Source: Rhynchopus euleeides (lineage: Eukaryota; Euglenozoa; Diplonemea; Diplonemida; Diplonemidae). From it: a stretch of DNA of 64,000 nucleotides. The stretch spans positions 1,938,727 to 2,002,726 of the forward strand of contig OY723248.1 in assembly GCA_963210315.1 (NCBI GenBank), in the 5' to 3' direction. Within the stretch, counting starts at the first letter, position 1. Every line of letters begins with the position of its first letter. This document shows positions 53,046 to 62,075 of the stretch, piece after piece. The notes beneath the pieces were generated by a model. The model saw only the letters and a list, made by a program, of their open reading frames with translations, was not told the DNA's origin and searched no databases. Both the position numbers and the translations under genes were made by a program.

Positions 53046-53339
53046 GATTTTTTGTGATTTTTTTTGCGCCGGAAATTTTTTTTTGGGTGGGGGTACCTGT
53101 AGGAAAGTACCCCTCTGGACAGGGGTACTTCACCCAATTGGAGTTTCCCAGTAAGGGGTATCAAGAGGCACCCCATGGCCAAAATGACCCCACCACGATC
53201 CGCACGGGCCCCAAATATTCAAAAGAACGGGGTTTTGAAAAATCCGAGAGGGGGGTCCCGCTGGGTGGGGAGATGGGGTGTGGTGTGCTGCCTGCTGGGT
53301 GGGCTGGAATGGTAGAAACTAGCCCAGCCCTCTTTTACG

Positions 53340-53520
53340 CCGCGGCCTCGCTACAGCAGCTCAACCCCGGTCACGCGGCTTGTTTGCCTTCGAGCATTGT
53401 TGTTCGGGTTGTGCATGTTTCTGCGCTAAGAGCCCGACGGCAAAAGTAGAACCTGCTGCGCTAGCCCCACCATGCCAGCCTCAGTCCGACAGGACGCGCG
53501 CAGGTACCGGGCCCCCTCTG
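53340..53520 (+). repeat. 180-bp retroposon-like tail, copy 2
   Basis: Second copy of the tail seen at 50107-50288. Here the sequence after CCGGGCCCCCTCT is not poly(A) but a short unique stretch and a CACAAAAAATCGC array. Confidence 0.7.
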
Positions 53521-53550
53521 CACTGGAAACTCACAAAAAATCGCAAAAAA

Positions 53551-54152
53551 ATCGTATTGCAATTTGGGTTAGCGTGCTGGCATCGCAGCCTGGCCCCGAA
53601 GGACCATACCGTGAGGAACCGGGCCCGCTATCCTACTCTTGCTCTACGTGACACCACACGGTTTCGCTCTCCTCCTCGTTGCGCTGTAAAGGAGGGGGGA
53701 CACACACACACTGGAAGCCGGAGATTGCGCCTGCTGGTACTGAGGCGCAATCTTCGCGACGACGCGTTGAAAAGAGCGCGGAATAGCCGCCGAACGAAAG
53801 ATGGTGGGAGAGGGGATGCAGCGGGTGCGCTTCGGAACCGCACGCAACACCTGCTTCCGGAGGAAACGAGAACGAGAAGGACGGACAGCACGAGTCTTGC
53901 GCTCCAAGAAGCGCAAGGCCTGTGAGGCCCGTGGGAAAGGGGAAGGCACGCCTGATTTAGCTGTGCTGATGATCGTGCGGGAGGAAGGAAAACCTGCTCT
54001 GTTGTTATGAAACGAGCATCGCTCCAGGGCAGATTCGTCTGCCTCCCGCATGTGCGCTACACGTTTCTGCGCGCGGGGAACCGAGGACTCAGAAGGGGAG
54101 GAAGGGGAGAAAGGAAGTCGACGCCCCACGCAAGGGCTCGGCGACGTGCACT
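53551..54152 (+). repeat. About 600-bp direct repeat covering the 3' end of the LINE-type gene, copy 1
   Basis: Nearly identical to 57784-58377 in the same orientation (landmark AATTTGGGTTAGCGTGCTGG). It covers the last 160 codons of the minus-strand gene and 90 bp beyond the stop. Confidence 0.9.
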
Positions 54153-57100
54153 CGGGGGAGAGCGTGTCGCTCCCCTGGTGAGACGGCGTTTCAGCCTGAT
54201 AATCGGGAAGAGAGGGGGTTGCAGAGTCTAAAGGCACTAGGGGCTCCTGACATGGAGAGGGTGGTGGGGGTGACACAGTGTCTGATGGGGGATTAAGCCG
54301 AGTGTCGGCGGGCTGAAAGCCCGGCGAGTCATCCACAACAAGGGAGGGTGCAGGCGAGAGAGGAAGGGGGGCAGCAAGTTCTGATGGGGACATGATACTA
54401 TCCTCGTCAGGCCGAGGGCTTGACGCTGAAACCGGTCCCCTGGTGAGACCCTTGACGCTGAAACCGCTCCCCTGGTGAGACGGCGTTTCTGCCTGCCAGT
54501 CTGGAAGAGAGGGTGTTGCCGTGTCTAGAGGCATTAGGGGCTCCTGACATGGAGAGGGTGGTGGGGGTGACACAGTGTCTGATGGGGGACTAAGCCGAGT
54601 GTCGGCGGGCTGAAAGCCCGGCGAGTCATCCACAACAAGAGAGGGTGCAGGCGAGAGAGGAAGGGGGGAAGCAAGTTCTGATGGGGACATGATACTATCC
54701 TCGTCAGGCCGAAGGCTTGGCGCTGAAACCGGTGAGCCAGGGGACACGGGAGGTTGAGGCTCTGCTCCTCTGTTGTGAAAGGAGCGTCTCCCCAGGGCGG
54801 ATTCGTCTGCCTCCTGTATGGGTGCCACTCGCTTCTGCGCGCGGGGTATCGAAGACACAGATGGGGGAGAGGGAGAGAAAGGGAGGCGGCGCCCCACGTA
54901 AGGGATCTGAAAGCCCCGCTGTGAGGCGCACTCTCGAAGGGTCGGTGAGCCCGTCTGCGGGGTCTGTAGTCCGTCCAGCAGGTCTGTGTGCAGCACGAGC
55001 TCCGGAGCCGGAGAGGGCGCCGGAGGCGGTGCTGCATCTGCTGGTGGAACGCGGCAAGCATCACCGGGTTGGGAGCCCGGCGAGTCTTCCGCAACAAGCG
55101 CAACGTGCTCCACACCCATCTGACGCGGGGTAGGGGAAGCAGGGGTATTCATTCGAGGGGAAGGCGAGAAAAGAAAACCAGGAAATTCGCGTGGGGTCAA
55201 CGCAGATGACTCCGCAGAAGAACCCAACTCGCCCTCACTGGGCTGATCGTCGGGGCAGTGAAGAGCCAAATGCTCAATCACGCCCGGCCAAAGAAGAAGA
55301 AGAGACGCACACATGTCCCACTCTGGCTGACGCACACACACTATCCCAGCCCCCCAGAGGGACGGGCCCTCGTCCGAGTGATCCAAACAAATGGCGGTGC
55401 GTTTCACGGCATCCTGCCCCATCGAGTCCTCTTCAGAGGCGTCCAGAACGATAGCGGTGCGTTTCACCGCAGCCGCAGCCGTCGTGTCACTATCCATCTC
55501 AGACGAGGGAGGGACTTCCTCGCTGGTGGAGCCCGCATCTTCAGCGTCGTCTCCATCATGCTCAGTGGCACCAGAGCTGCCCTCCTCTCCCTCGCTGTCG
55601 GAGTCGTCATCGCAGCTGCTGCTGTCGTCATCCGTGCTCGCAACTTGGTCGACCCTGGGGGCGCGCCCATGGTGGCCGGCCGCGCAGCATGTCTTCACAT
55701 TGGCGCAGGTGCCGCATCGCGTCATGTGGTGTGTCTCACAACACATCACCTTCAGGCCGTCCGCGTGGTGGTGGTGGACGCGGCAACACGCAGCTATCGT
55801 CAGTGCGTAATTCCGCTTGGCATTATCGCACTCGTCGCATTTCGGTTTCGAATGCGCGTTGCACACTTTCCGGGGGCCCAGAGACGTGCTCGCGAGCGAC
55901 CGCGGCACTGGTACGGGTATAGCGCTGCGCGGCGGGGGCGGGCGTGGCCCATCCCATTGTGAGGCTCGCGTGGTCCGGGGGATCCCAGTGTAGTCTGGGA
56001 ACACGTTTGTTCCCCACCTCACGATATTGCCGTCTGCATCGACGCCTGCGGCCGCACATGCCTGTTCTGCACTCGCCTCTAACGCCGCGATCGTCTCTGC
56101 GCCACCTGCGAACACGGGCCGGGGTGTCATCCCGCCCCAGACCTCTCCAGCGCCTACCGAGCAGAGGGAGCCGACCCGGTCCTCGCGTCGCGCAGGCCAC
56201 GGGGTAGGAAGGCTTAGCTGGTCGCATAGCCTCTTCAGGCAGCCCATCATCGTCCAGAGGAGGTTGCCACGCTCGGCCATCGCGGGGTTGGAGGTTCGTG
56301 CCGAGCGCTCCGAGGGCTGTAACGCCTTCCCTGTGAAGATTTCGAAGTCAAGGGCGAGCTCGATGTTCGACACCGTGCCTTGCTTCGTCCATTGGAGCGC
56401 TGCGAGCCACGCAAGTATCGCCCTGAGAGACGCAGCGCTATACGGCCACAGCCGCGCTGCTGGCTTCTCTGGGATACTGGATACGTCGAAGTCAAAAGCC
56501 TCTGCCGGCCAGGAGAGAGCAGCCGTCCAGGGGTGCACGAGGGGTCCAGCGCGCCGCATCTTCGCCTCGAGCTCCCACCGCTTCAGCACGATGCGCCCCA
56601 TCAGCGTGTGCAGCAAGGTCTCGTCTACCTGGAATCCCTCTGGCACCACGCCGTATCTCGCAAGGCACGGGGGCCACCCTGAGCGGTCCAGCTGCAGCAG
56701 GGGTTCGTACTGAGGTTGAGACCTGACGGAGTCAAACGCACTGCATGCCCACCAAAGGTGATCGGGCGTGTCACTGTCCGCACCATCGCAGTGTACACAC
56801 AGCTTGGGGTCCCGTACGTCTGCCTCTTCAGCCGCCGGATCGGACACGATATCCCAGTCGAAGGAATCCTGAGAACCGAGCAGATCGGCGTCTCCCTGCC
56901 CCTCGTCCTCCTCCTCTTCGTACTCGCACTCCTCCTCTTCCTCAGCTTCTTCATCCTCTTCGTCCCCTTCCATAGCCGCGTCAGCAGCCGGTGAGGGAGA
57001 TGGGGCATGGGATGAGGAGTCCGACGTCTCGTCTGTCGTCGCACGCCTGCCAGAGACGTAGGCGCCGTTGCGCCCCCATCGTGTCGCGAAGAAGACACCA

Positions 57101-57336
57101 CCAGTAAGCACCACCGTCAGCGCCCGCGAGAGGTTCCCGTCCTTCGTCTCCAGGCGGAGCGCGTTCGTCCTGTCGTAGTCCACACCGTTTTCGATCCCCG
57201 AGAAGGAAGGACGGTGCTTCGCCAGCGCCTTCCAGCCCTGCCGCCGCAGATTGTCGCGCAGCGCATGGTTCCGGGAGGACCGTGGTTCACCGGCAAAAAA
57301 ATCGCAAAAAATCACAAACGGGACACCAAAAATCAC
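53644..57336 (-). CDS. 5'-truncated LINE pol-type C-terminus without RNase H, with long Pro/Ser repeat tail
   Basis: A 1,230-codon frame. The first about 13 codons are read from a CACAAAAAATC array, so the homologous part starts near 57296. Its opening (LRDNLRRQGWKALAKHRP, then GVFFATRW) parallels the region before the zinc knuckle of the 19918-22671 LINE; an acidic stretch (EEDEEAEEEEECEYEEEEDE) and a knuckle (CVHCDG...HLWWAC) follow, then the same WPPCLARYGV context. Where the other LINE has RNase H, this protein goes straight to a shared Cys/His-rich domain (about + 55660-55870; CNAH..CDEC..CCRVHHH..DGL). The remaining 550 residues are Pro/Ser-rich with two imperfect copies of a unit containing PSELASPLPLSPAPSLVVDD. 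RT is absent. A truncated retroelement is the best reading; the long open tail is unusual for a dead copy. Confidence 0.65.
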   Translation of the reverse strand: MIFGVPFVIFCDFFAGEPRSSRNHALRDNLRRQGWKALAKHRPSFSGIENGVDYDRTNALRLETKDGNLSRALTVVLTGGVFFATRWGRNGAYVSGRRATTDETSDSSSHAPSPSPAADAAMEGDEEDEEAEEEEECEYEEEEDEGQGDADLLGSQDSFDWDIVSDPAAEEADVRDPKLCVHCDGADSDTPDHLWWACSAFDSVRSQPQYEPLLQLDRSGWPPCLARYGVVPEGFQVDETLLHTLMGRIVLKRWELEAKMRRAGPLVHPWTAALSWPAEAFDFDVSSIPEKPAARLWPYSAASLRAILAWLAALQWTKQGTVSNIELALDFEIFTGKALQPSERSARTSNPAMAERGNLLWTMMGCLKRLCDQLSLPTPWPARREDRVGSLCSVGAGEVWGGMTPRPVFAGGAETIAALEASAEQACAAAGVDADGNIVRWGTNVFPDYTGIPRTTRASQWDGPRPPPPRSAIPVPVPRSLASTSLGPRKVCNAHSKPKCDECDNAKRNYALTIAACCRVHHHHADGLKVMCCETHHMTRCGTCANVKTCCAAGHHGRAPRVDQVASTDDDSSSCDDDSDSEGEEGSSGATEHDGDDAEDAGSTSEEVPPSSEMDSDTTAAAAVKRTAIVLDASEEDSMGQDAVKRTAICLDHSDEGPSLWGAGIVCVRQPEWDMCASLLLLWPGVIEHLALHCPDDQPSEGELGSSAESSALTPREFPGFLFSPSPRMNTPASPTPRQMGVEHVALVAEDSPGSQPGDACRVPPADAAPPPAPSPAPELVLHTDLLDGLQTPQTGSPTLRECASQRGFQIPYVGRRLPFSPSPPSVSSIPRAQKRVAPIQEADESALGRRSFHNRGAEPQPPVSPGSPVSAPSLRPDEDSIMSPSELASPLPLSPAPSLVVDDSPGFQPADTRLSPPSDTVSPPPPSPCQEPLMPLDTATPSLPDWQAETPSHQGSGFSVKGLTRGPVSASSPRPDEDSIMSPSELAAPLPLSPAPSLVVDDSPGFQPADTRLNPPSDTVSPPPPSPCQEPLVPLDSATPSLPDYQAETPSHQGSDTLSPECTSPSPCVGRRLPFSPSSPSESSVPRAQKRVAHMREADESALERCSFHNNRAGFPSSRTIISTAKSGVPSPFPRASQALRFLERKTRAVRPSRSRFLRKQVLRAVPKRTRCIPSPTIFRSAAIPRSFQRVVAKIAPQYQQAQSPASSVCVSPLLYSATRRRAKPCGVT

Positions 57337-57346
57337 AAAAAATCGT

Positions 57347-57768
57347 CAGCTGATTGAGGGTGTGATATGAGGGTTCTATCCAACAAGGATATCAAGGCGG
57401 CACTTTCAAAGTCCTGCCAAGGACAGCGCCACGTGGGTGTGTGCTTCTGATATATGTTATGTCATCATGTGAAACCCTCCCCAGCGTGTGCCAACATCCC
57501 TGACACGCTCACGAAAAGCATGACACGGAGAAAACAGGTGCCGAAACAACCTGCCGAGCACACGGGTAGTGCCACGTTGATCCACGCAGCGATCTCCCAT
57601 GACAGGAAGCCTTGTCGCCACGGCAGAGTCGCCGCAGACTGTGGGAGAGGTGTCGCCAGTCACCTTGAGGTTGCAGTGTGTCATCAGGCTAAGACCCGTG
57701 CCCTCTTCACCTCCCCTGTTAGGTTGCTCCCATATCGTTGCCTGCTTTGGGGCCTGAAGGACATAGGG
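57347..57768 (-). repeat. Inverted repeat inside M, right (about 415 bp)
   Basis: Inverted partner of 52636-53045, starting directly behind the 5' edge of the minus-strand LINE-type frame. Confidence 0.85.
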
Positions 57769-57783
57769 GAAATAGCAAAAAAT

Positions 57784-58377
57784 CGTATTGCAATTTGGGT
57801 TAGCGTGCTGGCATCGCAGCCTGGCCCCGAAGGACCATACCGTGAGGAACCGGGCCCGCTATCCTACTCTTGCTCTACGTGACACCACACGGTTTCGCTC
57901 TCCTCCTCGTTGCGCTGTAAAGGAGGGGGGACACACACACACTGGAAGCCGGAGATTGCGCCTGCTGATACTGAGGCGCAATCTTCGCGACGACGCGTTG
58001 AAAAGAGCGCGGAATAGCCGCCGAACGAAAGATGGTGGGAGAGGGGATGCAGCGGGTGCGCTTCGGAACCGCACGCAACACCCGCTTCTGGAGGAAACGT
58101 GAACGAGAAGGACGGACAGCACGTGTCTTGCGCTCCAAGAAGCGCAAGGCTTGTGAGGCCCGTGGGAAAGGGGAAGGCACGCCTGATCTAGCTGTGCTGA
58201 TGATCGTGCGGGAGGAAGGAAAACCTGCTCTGTTGTTATGAAACGAGCATCGCTCCAGGGCAGATTCGTCTGCCTCCCGCATGTGCGCTACACGTTTCTG
58301 CGCGCGGGGAACCGAGGACTCAGAAGGGGAGGAAGGGGAGAAAGGAAGTCGACGCCCCACGCAAGGGCTCGGCGACG
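57784..58377 (+). repeat. About 600-bp direct repeat, copy 2
   Basis: Second copy of 53551-54152, with a few substitutions. It is bounded on the right by the third partial copy of the M inverted repeat (58378-58465). Confidence 0.9.
57875..58360 (-). pseudogene. Duplicated C-terminal fragment of the LINE-type protein
   Basis: 161 codons almost identical to the C-terminus of the 53644-57336 protein, with conservative changes only. It has no start of its own and is cut at 58377 where inverted-repeat sequence begins, so it is a by-product of a segmental duplication. Confidence 0.8.
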
Positions 58378-58511
58378 TCGGCGCTGTCCTTGGCAGGACT
58401 TTGAAAGTGCCGCCTTGATATCCTTGTTGGATAGAACCCTCATATCACACCCTCAATCAGCTGACGATTTTTTGTGTTTTTTTGTGATTTTTTTTGTGTT
58501 TTTTTGTGTTT

Positions 58512-58620
58512 TTTACACAAACAATCTTGCTTGTGACAGTAAACAATAGGCTGTTGGCAGCGTGCAGTGCAACATACATAATTCCATGAACAGATATATT
58601 GCATAGTGCGCACAAACAAA
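58512..58620 (+). repeat. Left 109-bp direct repeat of the retroelement
   Basis: Identical to 61967-62075; contains GTAAACAATAGGC, which pairs with GCCTATTGTTTAC just outside the right copy, and TATATTGCATAG near its 3' end. Confidence 0.9.
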
Positions 58621-58621
58621 A

Positions 58622-59668
58622 ATGTCCGATAGGGCGAAGTTCGACCTGGAGCTGGTTGACTGGAGCCGCATCCCCTCGGTGGAGTACCCAGCTGACGCCG
58701 CCCCGGCCTCCACATCGACGGACTGCGTCCTCGTCCCCTCCTGCGAGACCCTCCACGATGGGGGCACGCAGTGCAACCGGTGTGGATGTCGCGGTTCGGT
58801 AGAATGCCTGGAGAAGAGGATTCCCGACCGCGATGATCGCGTTCGCCTGTTGCCACGGGAGGGGACGAGGTGGGTCTGTCCGCCCTGCGCCTGGGAGGTG
58901 CACCAGAAGGAGCCCCTTGTCCGGAGCGGCGACTTGGAAGCACCTCCGGGCGCGGATGAAGAGGACCTGAGGGAGGCCGTTGTGGACACGGTACCCCCTG
59001 CCGGGGACGAGGCCGACGCTGCTTCCCTCCGCAAACAGGTTGCGGAACAGGCGAAGAAGATCGCCTTCCTGGAGGCCCAGAAGGAGGCGGAGGAGGTCCC
59101 GTACGACCTCGAGCTTCGTCGGGTGGCCCGTTGGGAGAAGCACTTGTGCTCCCGGATCGGCGTGGACCGCATATTGGATAAGGTCCACGCCCGATACGGC
59201 CCCTTCCCCGCCAGCCCTGAGGACACCGGCAAGGGGTACCAACACGAGCAGCGGACGCTGTTCACCGTGCTGAAGAAGGCTCGCGACCCGCGGACGGGAC
59301 ATTGGGCCTCCTCGCTGCTTCCCCTCCTACACGTCACCATGGTGCGTCTTGAGGCCCTGAAATACCAGAGTGCCGAGGGGGTCGCCTTCTCCGTCGGGGT
59401 AGCCATGGGCGCGGCCTACGAGGCCCACGCCCTCACCCTTGAATGGTCCGCCTACACCGACGGAGAACTGCGCACCGCCGCCAATGTAGCCAAGAGGGGT
59501 GAGGCGGTGAAGGAGGCGCAGAAGAAGGTCTCGGGTGGCGCCGTCCACGCGGGTACCTTCGGAGCCACGCGAGGAAGGGGGGGCTACTCCGGGGGGAGGA
59601 AAGATATGAAGAGGTCTCAGCCGTCCCAAGGGGGGGGTAGGGACCACAAGTACGCAAAAAAGGACTGA
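58622..59668 (+). CDS. Gag-like nucleocapsid protein
   Basis: 348 residues, ATG immediately inside the left repeat. Residues 51-56 (CNRCGC), 62 (C) and 86-89 (CPPC, then H94) form a likely zinc-binding cluster; 128-155 is a probable coiled coil (LRKQVAEQAKKIAFLEAQ); the tail from about 310 is Gly/Arg/Lys-rich (RGRGGYSGGRKD) and suits nucleic-acid binding. It ends in UGA followed by CUA, and the reading frame then continues without another stop into pol, so a Gag-Pol fusion by readthrough is likely. Function as Gag is inferred from position and composition; I recognise no specific family. Confidence 0.75.
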   Translation: MSDRAKFDLELVDWSRIPSVEYPADAAPASTSTDCVLVPSCETLHDGGTQCNRCGCRGSVECLEKRIPDRDDRVRLLPREGTRWVCPPCAWEVHQKEPLVRSGDLEAPPGADEEDLREAVVDTVPPAGDEADAASLRKQVAEQAKKIAFLEAQKEAEEVPYDLELRRVARWEKHLCSRIGVDRILDKVHARYGPFPASPEDTGKGYQHEQRTLFTVLKKARDPRTGHWASSLLPLLHVTMVRLEALKYQSAEGVAFSVGVAMGAAYEAHALTLEWSAYTDGELRTAANVAKRGEAVKEAQKKVSGGAVHAGTFGATRGRGGYSGGRKDMKRSQPSQGGGRDHKYAKKD

Positions 59669-59674
59669 CTACCC
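59666..59674 (+). promoter_or_regulatory. UGA-CUA stop-codon readthrough site between gag and pol
   Basis: The gag stop TGA is followed by CTA, and gag and pol are in the same frame with no other stop from 58622 to 61151. UGA CUA is a known readthrough-promoting context in eukaryotes. Readthrough itself is inferred. Confidence 0.65.
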
Positions 59675-61153
59675 CTGCGTATCCCCTCTCCTCTCCCTCC
59701 TTCTCCTCCGCCCTCGACCCTTCCTCTTCGGGATACGCACGCAGCAGCTCCTCTTCCGACTTCGAATCATCCCAGCCTCCGCATTTGGGAGGAGCAGCTG
59801 TCCCAGGGTTCCATCAGACAGCCAGAGGAGATCACGCCGGCGCAGCTGGTGACCCTCAAGCGCGCCACCTGGCGCACTCAAGCACAGTGCTACAGGGGTT
59901 CTGCATCTTTCCTCTCTGTGAAAAGGAAACCAGGCGAACTACGTTTCATTCTGGCATGCCAACGTCTGAATCAGGCCATGGCTCACATCAAGCTACCGCC
60001 CTGCCAGTTCCCCTCTTATACAATGATCGTAGACACGGTATTAAGCGGCGCCTTTTTTTGCGAGTTCGATTTCAAGAGCTGGTTTTTTCAGTTCAATATC
60101 GAGCCTGCAGCCCGACCATTCTTCGCCTTCCGGTGCAACAACGCAATCTTGTGGATGACACGTCTAGCCATGGGATACAGAGCTTCACCACAGCTGGGTC
60201 AAGCTGTTACGAGATGTCTGGGAGCAGAGGCTGTTGCCAACACGCAGGCTGAACACATCTCTTGGCTGGATACCACCGTCTTCGTCGCTGATTCCGCGGA
60301 GATTCTCAATCGGGTGAAATCTAACTTCGAAGCGATATGTGCACGATACGGGGTTATCATTGGGGATACCTCGCCGATCAGCCGACAGGGTACAATGCTC
60401 GGTCTACACTTCGACTGCATACACAAGAGATGGAAGATGGATCCCGCCTGGGTCGAGAAACTAAAGGGATCTCTTCAGATAAGTATGCTCGAAGCCGCAA
60501 TGCCACTTCGATTCTGGTGGAGAATGTGCGGACTCATTCTCTGGCGGGTGTATGCTCTTCAGCTCCACTTGTACGAGCAGGCCAGCTTGCTCAGCTGGAT
60601 GTCAGAAGTCAGCAAGGACGGCGTCCTTAGTTACGAAAGCTGGTCGAGAGAAGTCACCCTTCCATTGAACGTACGAGCCTCGATGCAAGACTCGCTGGGA
60701 CAACTTCTGCAGAACCCCTGGCGTATATGGAGTCCTCCACCCACAGATAGGGGCACGGCACATACAGATGCCAGCCTCACGGGATGGTGCTTCATCGTGA
60801 ACAGAGATGGAAAGACGATCACACGATGGGGGCTCTTCACCGAAAACTGGCTACATGAAGACATCGCCGTCTTAGAGATGTACGCGTTCTACCGCATGGT
60901 GATGCACATTTGCGAAGACATGCACATGCAAGGTGTACGATGGAGGGTCGGTGTCGATAACACAGCGGTGATCGGAGCATGGCGCAAGGGTTTCTCACAC
61001 GCCAAACACATCCTGAACCTGTTGATGAAAGCCCGCCGTATTGCCGATACCGCATCATGTCGTTTTGAGATGGGCTACGTGAAGTCAGAGGAGAACCCTG
61101 CTGATGACTACACCCGGCTACGGGACACATCTCACCCATACTACACCACATGA
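59669..61153 (+). CDS. Pol: reverse transcriptase (altered YxDD motif) and RNase H
   Basis: 494 codons after the gag UGA; no ATG at the start, so expression probably depends on readthrough. RT: RKPGELRFILACQRLNQ; motif A CEFDFKSWFFQF (D134); motif B MGYRASPQLGQAV; motif C reads ISWLDTTVFVAD, that is D201 followed by Thr where a second Asp is expected; then GTMLGLHFD...KRW. RNase H: HTDASLTGW (D367), E403, VGVDNTAVIGAW (D430), NPADDYTR (D479/D480). The RNase H layout with VDNT and NPAD resembles DIRS-like and some Gypsy-like elements. The missing Asp should weaken or abolish synthesis, yet the frame is otherwise intact, so this copy, or the family, is unusual. No integrase or recombinase follows: the stop is 62 bp from an inserted element and about 140 bp of element DNA from the right repeat. 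Confidence 0.85.
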   Translation, partial: LPLRIPSPLPPSPPPSTLPLRDTHAAAPLPTSNHPSLRIWEEQLSQGSIRQPEEITPAQLVTLKRATWRTQAQCYRGSASFLSVKRKPGELRFILACQRLNQAMAHIKLPPCQFPSYTMIVDTVLSGAFFCEFDFKSWFFQFNIEPAARPFFAFRCNNAILWMTRLAMGYRASPQLGQAVTRCLGAEAVANTQAEHISWLDTTVFVADSAEILNRVKSNFEAICARYGVIIGDTSPISRQGTMLGLHFDCIHKRWKMDPAWVEKLKGSLQISMLEAAMPLRFWWRMCGLILWRVYALQLHLYEQASLLSWMSEVSKDGVLSYESWSREVTLPLNVRASMQDSLGQLLQNPWRIWSPPPTDRGTAHTDASLTGWCFIVNRDGKTITRWGLFTENWLHEDIAVLEMYAFYRMVMHICEDMHMQGVRWRVGVDNTAVIGAWRKGFSHAKHILNLLMKARRIADTASCRFEMGYVKSEENPADDYTRLRDTSHPYYTT

Positions 61154-61215
61154 ACGATCACCCCCCTTACGAGAGCGAGTTCCCCGAGGTTACCGTCATC
61201 ATGCGAGATTATCAG

Positions 61216-61887
61216 CACGGTGGGATCTTGTAAATTTTACATGTATAACTACAAGTATATACATGTATTATACATGTATAATACTTGCATGTCAACTATT
61301 ATACATGTATAATACATGTATATGCCTGAAATATACATGTAAAATACATGTATATCAAGTAAAAATACAAGTATAATACTTGCATGTCAACTATTATACT
61401 TGTATTTTTACTTGATATACATGTATTTTACATGTATATTTCAGGCATTTACATGTATTTTACATGTATAATACTTGTCATGCAAGTATTATACATGTAA
61501 AATACTTGCATGACAAGTAAAATACATGTATAATACTTGCATGACAAGTAAAATACTTGCATGCAAGTAAAATACATGTATTTTACTTGCATGCAAGTAT
61601 TTTACATGTATAATACTTGCATGACAAGTATTATACATGTAAAATACATGTAAATGCCTGAAATATACATGTAAACTACATGTATATCAAGTAAAAATAC
61701 AAGTATAATAGTTGACATGCAAGTATTATACATGTATTTTTACTTGATATACATGTATTTTACATGTATATTTCAGGCATATACATGTATTATACATGTA
61801 TAATAGTTGACATGCAAGTATTATACATGTATAATACATGTATTATACTTGTAGTTATACATGTAAAATTTACAAGATCCCACCGTG
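61216..61887. mobile_element. Intact CACGGTGGGATC MITE (C2) inside the retroelement
   Basis: 672 bp, ends CACGGTGGGATCTTGTAAAT and complement, with AG on both sides as a possible 2-bp duplication. It is composed of ACATGTAT, TACTTGCATG and CAAGTAAAA palindromes and is almost a perfect hairpin overall. It serves as reference for the nested copy at 27228-36189. Confidence 0.9.
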
Positions 61888-61966
61888 AGGGGAGGTCGGG
61901 GGGGGGGGGGGGGGTGTAGCGTACTAGGGACCGGTAGTGTGCACAAACTAACAGCCAAGCCTATTG

Positions 61967-62075
61967 TTTACACAAACAATCTTGCTTGTGACAGTAAACA
62001 ATAGGCTGTTGGCAGCGTGCAGTGCAACATACATAATTCCATGAACAGATATATTGCATAGTGCGCACAAACAAA
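61967..62075 (+). repeat. Right 109-bp direct repeat of the retroelement
   Basis: Identical to the left repeat, so little time has passed since insertion, or the repeats have been homogenised. Confidence 0.9.

Larger units (their letters stand above)
58512..62075 (+). mobile_element. Compact retroelement with 109-bp direct repeats, gag-UGA-pol
   Basis: Terminal direct repeats (58512-58620 and 61967-62075) are identical over about 109 bp. Between them lie gag, one UGA stop, and pol (RT plus RNase H) in the same frame, then the inserted CACGGTGGGATC element at 61216-61887. Without that insertion it is 2,890 bp. The gag ATG comes two bases after the left repeat, leaving no room for a tRNA primer site, and no protease, integrase or tyrosine recombinase is seen. 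This favours a DIRS/Ngaro-like or other unusual group over ordinary LTR elements. It sits in a TTTTTTGTG array, so the target duplication cannot be read. Confidence 0.8.
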
